64,000 nt of DNA, from the NCBI RefSeq assembly GCF_000745015.1, contig NZ_JQNA01000002.1:6014001-6078000 (forward strand), read 5' to 3'. Of this stretch, positions 9,326-16,710 are shown one piece after another. Under the pieces are notes generated by a model. That model did no database searches. It was not told the origin of the DNA and saw nothing but the letters and a program-made list of their open reading frames with translations. A program made the translations under genes and the position numbers. Numbering within the stretch: position 1 is the stretch's first letter; each line of letters begins with the position of its first letter. The stretch comes from Burkholderia sp. 9120. GTDB taxonomy: Bacteria; Pseudomonadota; Gammaproteobacteria; Burkholderiales; Burkholderiaceae.

Positions 9326-10127
9326 GTCGTGCAACGCCTCCAGAAACATCGATATGACTGCCCGTCGTGTAGGACGACAGCGTCGTAGCCAGATAAAAGA
9401 GCGCTTGAGCGGCTTCTTCGGGGCGACCGAAGCGGCCTAGCGGAATGTTTTTCTTGCGCGCCAGTTCGGCGGTCCAGTCTTCCCAGCTCTGGCCCGGCTG
9501 CGCTTCTTTCGCGTGACGGCGGCGCCACTGACCCGATTCGACAATGCCGATCAGGATCGAATTGACGCGGATACGCTGCGGCGCGAGTTCCACCGCGAGC
9601 GACTTGATCAGGTTCTGCACGCCGGCGCGTGCCGATGATGTCGCCACCATGTGCGGCTCCGGCTGCTGTGCAAGCAACGAGTTCACGCAGACGATCGCGG
9701 CGTTGTTACCAGCGCTGGCCGCGTCGCGCAGCATCGGCAGGAACGCGCGGGTCGGGCGGATCACGCTGAAGTACTTGAGGTCGAGTTCTTCACGCCATGC
9801 GTCGTCGGTGGTGTCGGCGAAGGTCGACACGCGACCCTGGCCCGCGTTGTTCACCAGCATGTCGGTGCGGCCGAAGCGCGCTTGCACCGCTTGCGCGAAT
9901 GCGCTGACGTCGTCGGTATCGAGCACGTCGCAACGGCGCGCGAGAAGCGGTGCGTTGGGAAACTGCGCGTTCAGCGCGGCTTCCGCTTGCGCGAGACGCT
10001 CGGTGTCGCGGCCGCAGATTGCGACCGCGACACCGGCTCGCAGAAACAGTTCGGCAGTCGCGAGGCCGATGCCGGACGAACCGCCCGTCACCACCGCCAC
10101 CTGCCCGGTCAAGTCGATTTGAATCAT
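9318..10127 (-). CDS. SDR-fold protein lacking the usual catalytic residues
   Basis: 269 residues with a classical SDR cofactor motif TGGSSGIG (14-21) and NNAG (93-96). The catalytic positions are unusual: Ser150 is kept, but where Tyr and Lys of YxxxK are expected the sequence reads Thr163 and Arg167 (ATSSARAG), and the tetrad Asn appears as Lys118. It may bind NAD(P) yet use a different mechanism or be non-oxidoreductive. It sits between the IclR and ThDP genes, with an ATGA overlap and an eight-base overlap, so it is firmly part of the operon. Confidence 0.85.
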   Translation of the reverse strand: MIQIDLTGQVAVVTGGSSGIGLATAELFLRAGVAVAICGRDTERLAQAEAALNAQFPNAPLLARRCDVLDTDDVSAFAQAVQARFGRTDMLVNNAGQGRVSTFADTTDDAWREELDLKYFSVIRPTRAFLPMLRDAASAGNNAAIVCVNSLLAQQPEPHMVATSSARAGVQNLIKSLAVELAPQRIRVNSILIGIVESGQWRRRHAKEAQPGQSWEDWTAELARKKNIPLGRFGRPEEAAQALFYLATTLSSYTTGSHIDVSGGVARHV

Positions 10128-11011
10128 CAGAGCCCCAGTGCCTTCATGTATTTGCTGCCTGCATTCGGCCCATTCTTCGGCCGGTAGTTGAGCCGCTGCG
10201 AGAGTTCTTCGGCTGCGCGGCGCACCTTGTCGATCAGTCCGCTGTCCAGCAACGAGGCGTCGATCTCGTGGCGCGGAATCGTCGTCGTGATCACGGCGAC
10301 GATCCGACCCGTGTCATTCCGCACTGGTGCACTGACCACCGAAATACCGCGCTCGAACGACGACTCGCTGATCGCAAAGCCGCGCTTGGCGTCGTCGCGA
10401 ATCCGTTCGTACAGGTCTTCCAGCGTGATCGGCGTCTGTTTCGTGAAGCGTTCGAGTTCCGGTTCGGGATACAGCTTCTTCAGGTCGTCGAGCGTCATGT
10501 CGCCCATCAGCACCTGACCGTGCGTCGTCGCGTACGCCGGGAGACGCGTGCCGACGTTGACCTTCACCGAGCTGAAAATCGGTGCGTGGCTTTGTGCCTT
10601 GGCGACGAACACCACATCGCGTCCGTCGCGAATCACGATATGGCTCGTCAAGCCGGTGTCGTCGCGCAATGCCTCGATGATCGGCAGACCGAGGTCGGTC
10701 AATTCGAGCGAGCTCAGATATTCGAAACCGAGCCGCAACACCGCGACGCCGAGGCGATAGTTGCGGTCCTTGTCGGCGCGTTCGAGAAAGCCGAGCGATT
10801 CGAGCGTTTGCAGCAGACGGAACACCGTCGTGCGGGGAATCTTCAGGCGCTTCGATAATTCCGGTGCGCCGAGAACCGGCTCGCGTGGCGAGAATTCCGT
10901 GAGGATCCTCAGACCGCGTTCGAGACCCGGCACGCGGTAGCTGGCTTCGCTACCGGTGTCGTTGCGGTCGTCGTCCGCGTCGCGCTCGGCGTTGATGAGG
11001 TCGGGCGTCAT
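10127..11011 (-). CDS. IclR-family transcriptional regulator inside the operon
   Basis: 294 residues: an N-terminal winged HTH (about 35-90, with ELSKRLKIPRTTVFRLLQTLE) and a C-terminal GAF-like effector domain with FERGISVVSAPVRN. IclR regulators of aromatic catabolism bind pathway intermediates. The gene lies in the middle of the operon, linked by ATGA overlaps on both sides, so it is probably co-transcribed and autoregulated. It is clearly paralogous to the IclR gene at 16.7-17.7 kb; much of both domains is identical between the two. A probable operator is described at 15115-15134. Confidence 0.9.
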   Translation of the reverse strand: MTPDLINAERDADDDRNDTGSEASYRVPGLERGLRILTEFSPREPVLGAPELSKRLKIPRTTVFRLLQTLESLGFLERADKDRNYRLGVAVLRLGFEYLSSLELTDLGLPIIEALRDDTGLTSHIVIRDGRDVVFVAKAQSHAPIFSSVKVNVGTRLPAYATTHGQVLMGDMTLDDLKKLYPEPELERFTKQTPITLEDLYERIRDDAKRGFAISESSFERGISVVSAPVRNDTGRIVAVITTTIPRHEIDASLLDSGLIDKVRRAAEELSQRLNYRPKNGPNAGSKYMKALGL

Positions 11012-11928
11012 TCAGGGCTCCGTTGTCCGTCGCTCGCGCGGCAGAACGTGTCGATGATCGCGGTAGTCGCGGCGGGCGCTTCGATATAGCCGGCGTGCCC
11101 CGCGTGCGGCACGACCTGCAGTGGGGTGCGCGCCGCCAGCGCGAGTCGCTCGCAGGCGGCCGGGGGCGTAATGGTGTCGTCCGCGCCGACGGCGACATTG
11201 ATGCGGCCGGTGTAGCGCGCGAGGTCGGCGGCAAGATCGGCGTTGGCGAGCAGATGCGTGGCCTGCGCGTAGCCGTGCGGGATCACGCGCGACATGTTCC
11301 AGCGCACCCAGGCGCGGGCTTCGTCGTTGGCTAGCGCGGACACCATGTTGGCGCTGCGTTTTTCGGCGAGACCTTGCGGGCCGAGTTCGGTCAGCATCGC
11401 GAGGCGCTGGTCGCGCTTCGTGTCGCGTACGTCGGCGGAAGCCGCGCCGTAGCCGCCAGCCGGCGACAACAGCAGCAAGCCGGCCACGCGCTGCGGGTAC
11501 GCAACAGCACACGCACCGGCGACGATCGCTCCTAGCGAATGGCCCACCAGCACGCAACGTTCAATACCGAGCGCGTCGAGCCATTCGTTCAAGACCGTTG
11601 CGTAATCCATGGCGTTCGGCGATTCGACCGCGACCGGCGTGGACGCGCCATAACCCGGCGCGTCCCACGCCAGCACGCGGCGCGTCGCGCCGAGCACTTC
11701 AAACTGCTGCACCCACGAGGCCGCGCCCGAACCGATACCGTGCAACAACACCAGCGGCAACGCGGTGCCGTTGCAATTGCTGTCGCTGTCCGCGTACGCC
11801 GCTTCGCGATAACTCACCGCGCGCTGCGAAGCCAGCCCGATTTGCAGTGCCGGGAAACGCGCAAGGCGAGCTTCGAGCCCGGCGTGCGTGGCGTGCTGAT
11901 CGGCGGTAACGGTTGGAACAGCGGACAT
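11008..11928 (-). CDS. Alpha/beta-fold hydrolase
   Basis: 306 residues. It has the oxyanion-loop motif LLHGIGSG (61-68), the nucleophile elbow GHSLGA with Ser131, an Asp in VGADDTITPP and the catalytic His in VPHAGHAGYIE. In meta-cleavage pathways such enzymes hydrolyse the C-C bond of the ring-opened product; esterase or enol-lactonase activity is also possible. The open frame continues far upstream, but ATG 11928 has a proper AGGAAA site and gives the usual length. It follows the cupin gene by 59 bases. Confidence 0.85.
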   Translation of the reverse strand: MSAVPTVTADQHATHAGLEARLARFPALQIGLASQRAVSYREAAYADSDSNCNGTALPLVLLHGIGSGAASWVQQFEVLGATRRVLAWDAPGYGASTPVAVESPNAMDYATVLNEWLDALGIERCVLVGHSLGAIVAGACAVAYPQRVAGLLLLSPAGGYGAASADVRDTKRDQRLAMLTELGPQGLAEKRSANMVSALANDEARAWVRWNMSRVIPHGYAQATHLLANADLAADLARYTGRINVAVGADDTITPPAACERLALAARTPLQVVPHAGHAGYIEAPAATTAIIDTFCRASDGQRSPE

Positions 11929-11987
11929 GATTTCCTTCGTGGGTGTTTTCAGGGCGCTTAGGTGCAACTCGATGCAACGAAGCGCGC

Positions 11988-12515
11988 TTAGCGCTTGAGC
12001 TTCGCCAGCGGCGAATCCGGCGGATACGTCGGCGTGATCGGCTTCGGCGAACCGAGCATCACGCACATCAGCGCGTCTTCTTCGCCGACGTTCACTTCCG
12101 TGCGGTACACGCCCGGCGGCACCGAAATCAGATCGCGCTCGCCGAGCACGGCTTCCCACGTCTCGCCGTCTTTCTCGCAGACCACTTTCATCTTGCCGCG
12201 CAGCACGAAGAAGATTTCCTCGACGTCCATATGAATATGGCTCGGGCCGATGTTGCCGGCCGGAATCACCATCGTCGAAAACGTGAAACCGCCCGCGGGC
12301 ACCGTGTTCATGTCTTTCGCGACGCCCGTGCCGCCCGTGCCGACGTAGCGCATTTGCGCGCGGCGGTACTTCGGGTCGTAGTCGGCCTGGAACTTCAATG
12401 CGTCCCAGTCGTAGCGACGCGTTTCCAGGCGCGCGACGCGGCTGTCCAGCCATTGGTCAAAGCTTGCGTCCGCGGGTTGTTCCCACGATTTGCGTTCGAG
12501 TTCGGCGTCCGCCAT
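11988..12515 (-). CDS. Cupin-domain protein
   Basis: 175 residues. The central cupin motif 1 is complete: GPSHIHMDVEE (His93, His95, Glu99) followed by FFVLRG, so a metal site is likely. Possible roles are a small dioxygenase, an isomerase or hydrolase of a pathway intermediate, or a metabolite sensor. The start at 12515 is chosen for its AAAGGAGA site; an upstream ATG would add ten residues without a good site. It is placed between the dehydrogenase and hydrolase genes, and the product is unknown. Confidence 0.8.
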   Translation of the reverse strand: MADAELERKSWEQPADASFDQWLDSRVARLETRRYDWDALKFQADYDPKYRRAQMRYVGTGGTGVAKDMNTVPAGGFTFSTMVIPAGNIGPSHIHMDVEEIFFVLRGKMKVVCEKDGETWEAVLGERDLISVPPGVYRTEVNVGEEDALMCVMLGSPKPITPTYPPDSPLAKLKR

Positions 12516-12541
12516 CTCTTTCTCCTTTCGATTCGACAAGA

Positions 12542-13309
12542 TCAATTCATCACGAAGCCGCCGTTCACCGGCAGCAACTGGCCGGTCACGAAGCGCGCGG
12601 CATCGGACAACAGGAACAGCACGGGCCCGGTCACGTCGTCGGGCACTTGTGCGCGCGTCAGCGCGCGGCCTTGCAGGTAATACTGATGACGCTCGGCGGG
12701 TACGTAGGCAGTCGCCTCGACTTCAGTCAGGCCCGGTGCGATCGCGTTGACGGTCACGTTGTGCGCGCCGAATTCACGCGCCAGAGAACGGGTCATCGAG
12801 ATCACCGCACCCTTGCTCGCCACGTAGGCGAGCAGCTTCGGCGCGCCCCACATCGCCGTGTCCGACGCGATGTTGACGATGCTGCCGTGGCCCGAGTCGC
12901 GCAGATACGGCAGCGCGGCGGTGCTCATCAACCAGGTGCCGCGCACGTTGACGTTCATCACGGCGTCCCACGTGTCGACCGACAACTCGTCGGCGAACTT
13001 GCCGCCGGAGTTGGTGATCGCCGCGTTGTTGATCAGCGCGTCGAGGCCGCCGAGTTGCGCCGCGGCCTGCTGCGCGAATTGCGTGATGCTGGCAGGATCG
13101 GCGAGATCGAGCGGCAGATAGCTCACCGCGTGCCCTTGTTCAACGAGCGACGCAGCCAGCGCGTTGCCTTCTTCATGCAGCACATCGCCGAACACCACGT
13201 TCGCGCCGGCTTGCACCAGCGCGCGGACGAACGCCGCGCCGAGACCGCGCGCGCCGCCCGTCACGAGGACGCGCCGGCCGGTGAGCGCTGCGAGCGCGTC
13301 GTTATGCAT
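12542..13309 (-). CDS. Short-chain dehydrogenase, probable diol or alcohol dehydrogenase
   Basis: 255 residues with a complete SDR signature: TGGARGLG (17-24), NNAA (94-97), Asn121, Ser149, Tyr162 and Lys166 (YVASK). Directly after a Rieske oxygenase gene, the simplest role is NAD-dependent oxidation of the cis-dihydrodiol to a catechol, though an SDR of this type could also oxidise a side-chain alcohol. ATG 13309 overlaps the oxygenase gene by eight bases; a longer upstream frame has no ribosome site and would run deep into the oxygenase gene. Confidence 0.85.
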   Translation of the reverse strand: MHNDALAALTGRRVLVTGGARGLGAAFVRALVQAGANVVFGDVLHEEGNALAASLVEQGHAVSYLPLDLADPASITQFAQQAAAQLGGLDALINNAAITNSGGKFADELSVDTWDAVMNVNVRGTWLMSTAALPYLRDSGHGSIVNIASDTAMWGAPKLLAYVASKGAVISMTRSLAREFGAHNVTVNAIAPGLTEVEATAYVPAERHQYYLQGRALTRAQVPDDVTGPVLFLLSDAARFVTGQLLPVNGGFVMN

Positions 13310-14414
13310 GGCTGTGGCCTGTTTCGGCTTGTGCCGCTGCCGCCGTCGAGCCGGATTCAGCATTCGCCGCTTGCGCGCGATGCGCTTCCAGCGCCGCAAA
13401 ATCCTGCTGCGCGCGCTGACGCAGCATGCGTCGCACACGCGTCATACCGACGTCGTGCTGATAGAGGAATTCCTGATCGCGTGCATTCGGCGCCATGCTT
13501 TCCAGCACGTAGCGGTCTTGCTCCAGCACCGCCCAATGCAAACCTTCCAGACGATTGCGATACATGAAGCGCCACGCGTCGCGCTGCCAGCCGGACACTT
13601 TGCGCGTGCGCCAGAAGTACACCTGGCAGTGGTTTTCGTCGACGGGAACGGCGAAGCCGATGATCCCGAAGTTGCCGCCCGGGCCGAACTTCTTCTTGTA
13701 CGGAATCGCAAGGCGCATCCACAGGCAGCCGGTTTCGCCGAGTTCCACCCAGTCGAAGTTCACGTCGCGCTGGCCGACCTTTTCGAACATCAGGCCGGTT
13801 TCGGTTTTGCGCACGCGCATGTCGGCCTGCTTGTCGCCTTCGGCCATGGAGTGCGACGTCGCGTGCAGATACGCGCCGTGCATCGGGTCCATCACGTTGT
13901 CAATCGCGTACTGGTAATTGCACTTCCAGTTCGACATGCACAGGAAGTTCGCGTATTCCTCGCCGACCAGTTCTTCCGGCAGCACGAGCGGCGTCGGCTC
14001 CTTATGCGCGTCGTCGCCGAACCACAGAAAGATCGCGCCGGCATGTTCTTCGACCGGATACGACTTCACGCACTTCTGGCCTTCCAGCGGACAGTTCGAC
14101 ACGGCCGGCACTTTGGTGACCTCGCCGCTGCCGTCGATCTCGATGCCGTGATACCAGCACGCAACGCTACCGCCGAGATTCCAGCCGAGCGACAGACGCG
14201 CGCCGCGATGCGGGCAGCGGTCTTCAAGCGCGCGAACCTGGCCTTCCTTGTCGCGCCACAGCACGATCTGATCGCCGAGGCGCGTAATGCCGACCGGCGC
14301 GTCGCCGACTTGCCAGCTCGGTGCGACGGGATACCAGTAATTACGCAGACCTTTGTCCAGATAGGACTGGATCGGATCGGCCGCGCTTTGGGTCGTTGTA
14401 TTGGGGGACGTCAT
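13302..14414 (-). CDS. Rieske non-heme iron oxygenase, alpha subunit
   Basis: 370 residues. The Rieske cluster ligands are Cys67/His69 (CPHRG) and Cys86/His89 (CWYHG). The mononuclear iron site is seen in DPMHGAYLH with the bridging Asp176 and ligands His179 and His184. No beta-subunit gene is found in the window, so this is probably of the alpha-only type (phthalate, carbazole or oxoquinoline oxygenase-like). It should insert oxygen into an aromatic or heteroaromatic ring, or demethylate it, using the adjacent ferredoxin. A Ser/Ala/Gln-rich tail of about 25 residues is odd. Start ATG 14414 follows GGAG. Confidence 0.92.
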   Translation of the reverse strand: MTSPNTTTQSAADPIQSYLDKGLRNYWYPVAPSWQVGDAPVGITRLGDQIVLWRDKEGQVRALEDRCPHRGARLSLGWNLGGSVACWYHGIEIDGSGEVTKVPAVSNCPLEGQKCVKSYPVEEHAGAIFLWFGDDAHKEPTPLVLPEELVGEEYANFLCMSNWKCNYQYAIDNVMDPMHGAYLHATSHSMAEGDKQADMRVRKTETGLMFEKVGQRDVNFDWVELGETGCLWMRLAIPYKKKFGPGGNFGIIGFAVPVDENHCQVYFWRTRKVSGWQRDAWRFMYRNRLEGLHWAVLEQDRYVLESMAPNARDQEFLYQHDVGMTRVRRMLRQRAQQDFAALEAHRAQAANAESGSTAAAAQAETGHSHA

Positions 14415-14463
14415 CAAAAGACTCCGGAAACGAAAGCGATGAAACGTGTTCGGGAAAGCGCGC

Positions 14464-14775
14464 TTATTCGGCGAGCAGGCGGAATTCGGCGGCGAGGCGG
14501 TCGGCGTCCCACGTGTTGCCTTCCGGGGTGCGGAAGCCCACGCGATTCAAACCGTCGGCCACTTCCTGCAACTCCACCGCGCCGGCGTCGAACACTTTTT
14601 CGAGTGCGTCGCCGAAGTCGTTTTCGTACTGGGTCGGCTCGGCCTTACGCGTTTGCCAGATGAAGTTGCCGGTTTCGCCCGGCTTCTCGATCACGCCTTT
14701 GCCGGCGACGTTATTCGGCTGCGGCGCGAGCCACGGCTTCAGGAAGGGATTGAAGTTCACGATTTGCTCTCGCAT
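14464..14775 (-). CDS. Small recombinase-like HTH protein of the oxygenase operon
   Basis: 103 residues. The last 35 resemble the helix-turn-helix part of serine-recombinase 'Recombinase' domains (VADGLNRVGFRTPEG followed by WDADRLAAEF), but no catalytic recombinase domain is present. The N-terminal half is Pro/Asn-rich. Small proteins of this kind appear beside Rieske oxygenases in other genomes as far as I recall, with no known role. It sits between the ferredoxin (one-base gap) and the oxygenase gene. It could be a regulator or an accessory subunit. Confidence 0.7.
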   Translation of the reverse strand: MREQIVNFNPFLKPWLAPQPNNVAGKGVIEKPGETGNFIWQTRKAEPTQYENDFGDALEKVFDAGAVELQEVADGLNRVGFRTPEGNTWDADRLAAEFRLLAE

Positions 14776-14776
14776 G

Positions 14777-15091
14777 TCATTCCACCTTGATCTGGATTTC
14801 TTCGCCGGCGAGTCGCACTGAGTACATCTTCAGGTCGCGGCCGCCGGGCTCTTTCAGGCATTTGCCGGTCGGAATATGGAACACGGCTTCGTGCAGCGGG
14901 CATTCGACGGTGTCGCCGTCGATAAAGCCCTGCGTCAGCAACGCGAACGCATGGGGGCAGACGTTTTCCAGCGCGTACAGCGCATCGCCCACCTTGTAGA
15001 TGCCGATCTCGGTGCCGTCGAGCTTGAACTCGATCGGCGCGTCATCGGACAGATCGCCGGCATGGCCGGCGCAGCGCCATTGTTCAGTCAT
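14777..15091 (-). CDS. Rieske-type [2Fe-2S] ferredoxin
   Basis: 104 residues. Cluster ligands are Cys45/His47 (CPHAF) and Cys64/His67 (CPLHE), the typical pattern of soluble Rieske ferredoxins (BphA3/CarAc-like). It carries electrons from the FAD reductase at 3-4.3 kb to the oxygenase. It is the first gene of the operon, with a GGAGAAGG ribosome site, a perfect TATAAT -10 box on the minus strand about 60 bases upstream, and an inverted repeat in the leader. Confidence 0.9.
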   Translation of the reverse strand: MTEQWRCAGHAGDLSDDAPIEFKLDGTEIGIYKVGDALYALENVCPHAFALLTQGFIDGDTVECPLHEAVFHIPTGKCLKEPGGRDLKMYSVRLAGEEIQIKVE

Positions 15092-15114
15092 TTCTCGCCT
15101 TCTCCTGAAGCCTT

Positions 15115-15134
15115 ATGTTCCACCTAAGGAACAT
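15115..15134. promoter_or_regulatory. Operator-like inverted repeat before the Rieske operon
   Basis: ATGTTCC - six bases - GGAACAT forms a perfect 7-base inverted repeat. It lies between the predicted -10 box and the ferredoxin start, a position suited to repression. IclR-family proteins bind short palindromes of this kind, and one arm plus spacer recurs before the porin gene. Binding by either IclR protein is inferred. Confidence 0.6.
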
Positions 15135-15151
15135 CAGTTCGTGTATGGATA

Positions 15152-15157
15152 ATTATA
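15152..15157 (-). promoter_or_regulatory. -10 box of the Rieske operon promoter
   Basis: On the minus strand the hexamer reads TATAAT, a perfect sigma-70 -10 box. The -35 position is a T-run and a poor match to TTGACA, as in promoters that need an activator. Confidence 0.5.
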
Positions 15158-15406
15158 GGAGTGGCTTCAGCGAGAAAAAATAAAAATCTGAACCGCCTGG
15201 GGAAAACACCGACTGTGGCTTTCGCAACACAGCATTGCGTGATCCGGCCGAAATCCTTGAATCGCGCGCAGCGCCTTCTGGCGCTAGGTTGAGACGTTAT
15301 TGGCAGACAAATAGAAAAGCACCGATGCGGGTTTGTACGGGGTCCGAAAATTTATTTTGACCACTTCTAGAGTCACTATACTTTCCATAGGCGATACAGA
15401 CGCCCA

Positions 15407-15420
15407 TAGGTGGAACATAA
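15407..15420. promoter_or_regulatory. Second copy of the operator motif before the porin gene
   Basis: TAGGTGGAACATAA is the exact reverse complement of 14 bases in the Rieske operon leader (TTATGTTCCACCTA). It lies about 25 bases downstream of a TATACT hexamer (15377-15382) that could be the porin -10 box. It suggests that the porin and the operon answer to the same regulator. Confidence 0.5.
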
Positions 15421-15531
15421 AGCGGTGCAGTTTTGGCGCATAAACCCAAAGCTGCAATCAACCCCAAAGCAAGGATCAGGGACGACGACATCGGCGCAGG
15501 CCAATCCGTCGTGTGATCAGGAGAACCAACG

Positions 15532-16605
15532 GTGAAGCACATCATTGCGGCCGGCTTGACGGCAATCTGCGCAACAACTGGCGCATGGGCGCAGAGCAGT
15601 GTGACGCTATACGGCAGCCTGGATGCCGGTATCGCGTACATCAGTAATGCGGGCGGCAGTTCGAAGTGGATCGAGGAACAAGGCAACATGCAGCCGGACC
15701 GCTGGGGCCTGAAGGGCGTCGAAGATCTGGGCGGCGGGCTGAAGACGGTTTTCCAGTTGGAAAACGGCTTCTATACGAACACGGGCGCCTTCGCTAAAGC
15801 GGGCGTGCTATTCAATCGGCAGGCGTTCGTGGGATTGAGCTCGGACAAGATCGGCACGGTGACGCTCGGCCATCAGACACCGTTCAGCTTCGACGTGCTG
15901 GGTCCGCTGAGCACCGCTTATCTGGCCGCCAGCTGGTACGCGTTCCATCCGGGCAATATCGACGAACTCGCCGACACGGGCGTCGTGCCGTTCGACAACT
16001 CGGTGAAATTCCGTTCCGCGAGTTTCAACGGCTTTTCAGTCGGCGCGATGATGGGTCTCGGCAACACGACCAACTTCTCGACCGGCAAGACGCTGAGCTT
16101 TGCGCTTAGCTATGCGAACGGCCCGTTCAAGGCCGGCGCGACGTATGCGAACGAGCACGACCGGACGCCGTCGATCATTACGACGGGCATTACCAACTTC
16201 CAGGGTGTGGCTGCGGCGACCTACACGGCGGACAAGGTCGAGAACATGGGCGCGGGCGCGTCCTACCAGTTCGGCAAGCTGCTGGTGCATGGTCTGTACA
16301 CGCGCGTGAAGCTGGAATACGCCGGTCATTCGAACACGTACCAAAGCTACGATGCGGGCGCGAATTATCAGTTCACGCCGTTCAATAGCATCGCCGGCGG
16401 CGCCGCGACCACGACGCTGGCGGGACATCGCTGGACGCAGTTCGAGATCGGCGATATCTACGCGCTGTCCAAGTCGACGCAGTTGTATGTGAATGCACTG
16501 TATGAGCGCGCGGGTTCGAATACGGACGCCGCGTTCTTTACCGCGGGTGTGTCGAGCGGCCGGAATCAGACGATTTTCCTGACGGGGATTCATCACTCGT
16601 TCTGA
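15532..16605 (+). CDS. Outer-membrane porin, OmpC-like trimeric type
   Basis: 357 residues. A signal peptide of about 20 residues ends at AWA, and the mature protein begins QSSVTLYGSLDAGI, the standard start of Burkholderiaceae 16-strand porins; the last residue is Phe (HHSF), as required for outer-membrane assembly. The start is GTG at 15532, with AGGAGA at the right distance. It is divergent from the Rieske operon and shares an operator-like motif with it, so it probably admits the same substrate into the periplasm. Confidence 0.92.
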   Translation: MKHIIAAGLTAICATTGAWAQSSVTLYGSLDAGIAYISNAGGSSKWIEEQGNMQPDRWGLKGVEDLGGGLKTVFQLENGFYTNTGAFAKAGVLFNRQAFVGLSSDKIGTVTLGHQTPFSFDVLGPLSTAYLAASWYAFHPGNIDELADTGVVPFDNSVKFRSASFNGFSVGAMMGLGNTTNFSTGKTLSFALSYANGPFKAGATYANEHDRTPSIITTGITNFQGVAAATYTADKVENMGAGASYQFGKLLVHGLYTRVKLEYAGHSNTYQSYDAGANYQFTPFNSIAGGAATTTLAGHRWTQFEIGDIYALSKSTQLYVNALYERAGSNTDAAFFTAGVSSGRNQTIFLTGIHHSF

Positions 16606-16643
16606 TGCGTTGATCGTCTGATGCGGGACGGTAGCGAAAATGC

Positions 16644-16694
16644 AAAAGCGCGCGAGTCGGCTGTGAACACAGCCTGACTCGCGCGCTTTATTAT
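16644..16694. terminator. Bidirectional terminator between porin and iclR genes
   Basis: A long stem (AAAGCGCGCGAGTC pairing with GACTCGCGCGCTTT, extended by GGCTGT/ACAGCC) separates two convergent genes, with A-rich and T-rich flanks. Confidence 0.8.
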
Positions 16695-16710
16695 TGAGTG
16701 CGCGGCAGAA

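Noticed and set aside
11929..12453. N-terminal extension of the alpha/beta hydrolase to 481 residues
   Set aside because: The extra part lies over the cupin gene in another frame and is Arg/Gly-rich shadow sequence; ATG 11928 has a proper ribosome site.
15357..15382. TTGACC...TATACT as a standard porin promoter
   Set aside because: The spacing is only 14 bases, too short for sigma-70, so only the TATACT is mentioned as a possible -10 box.
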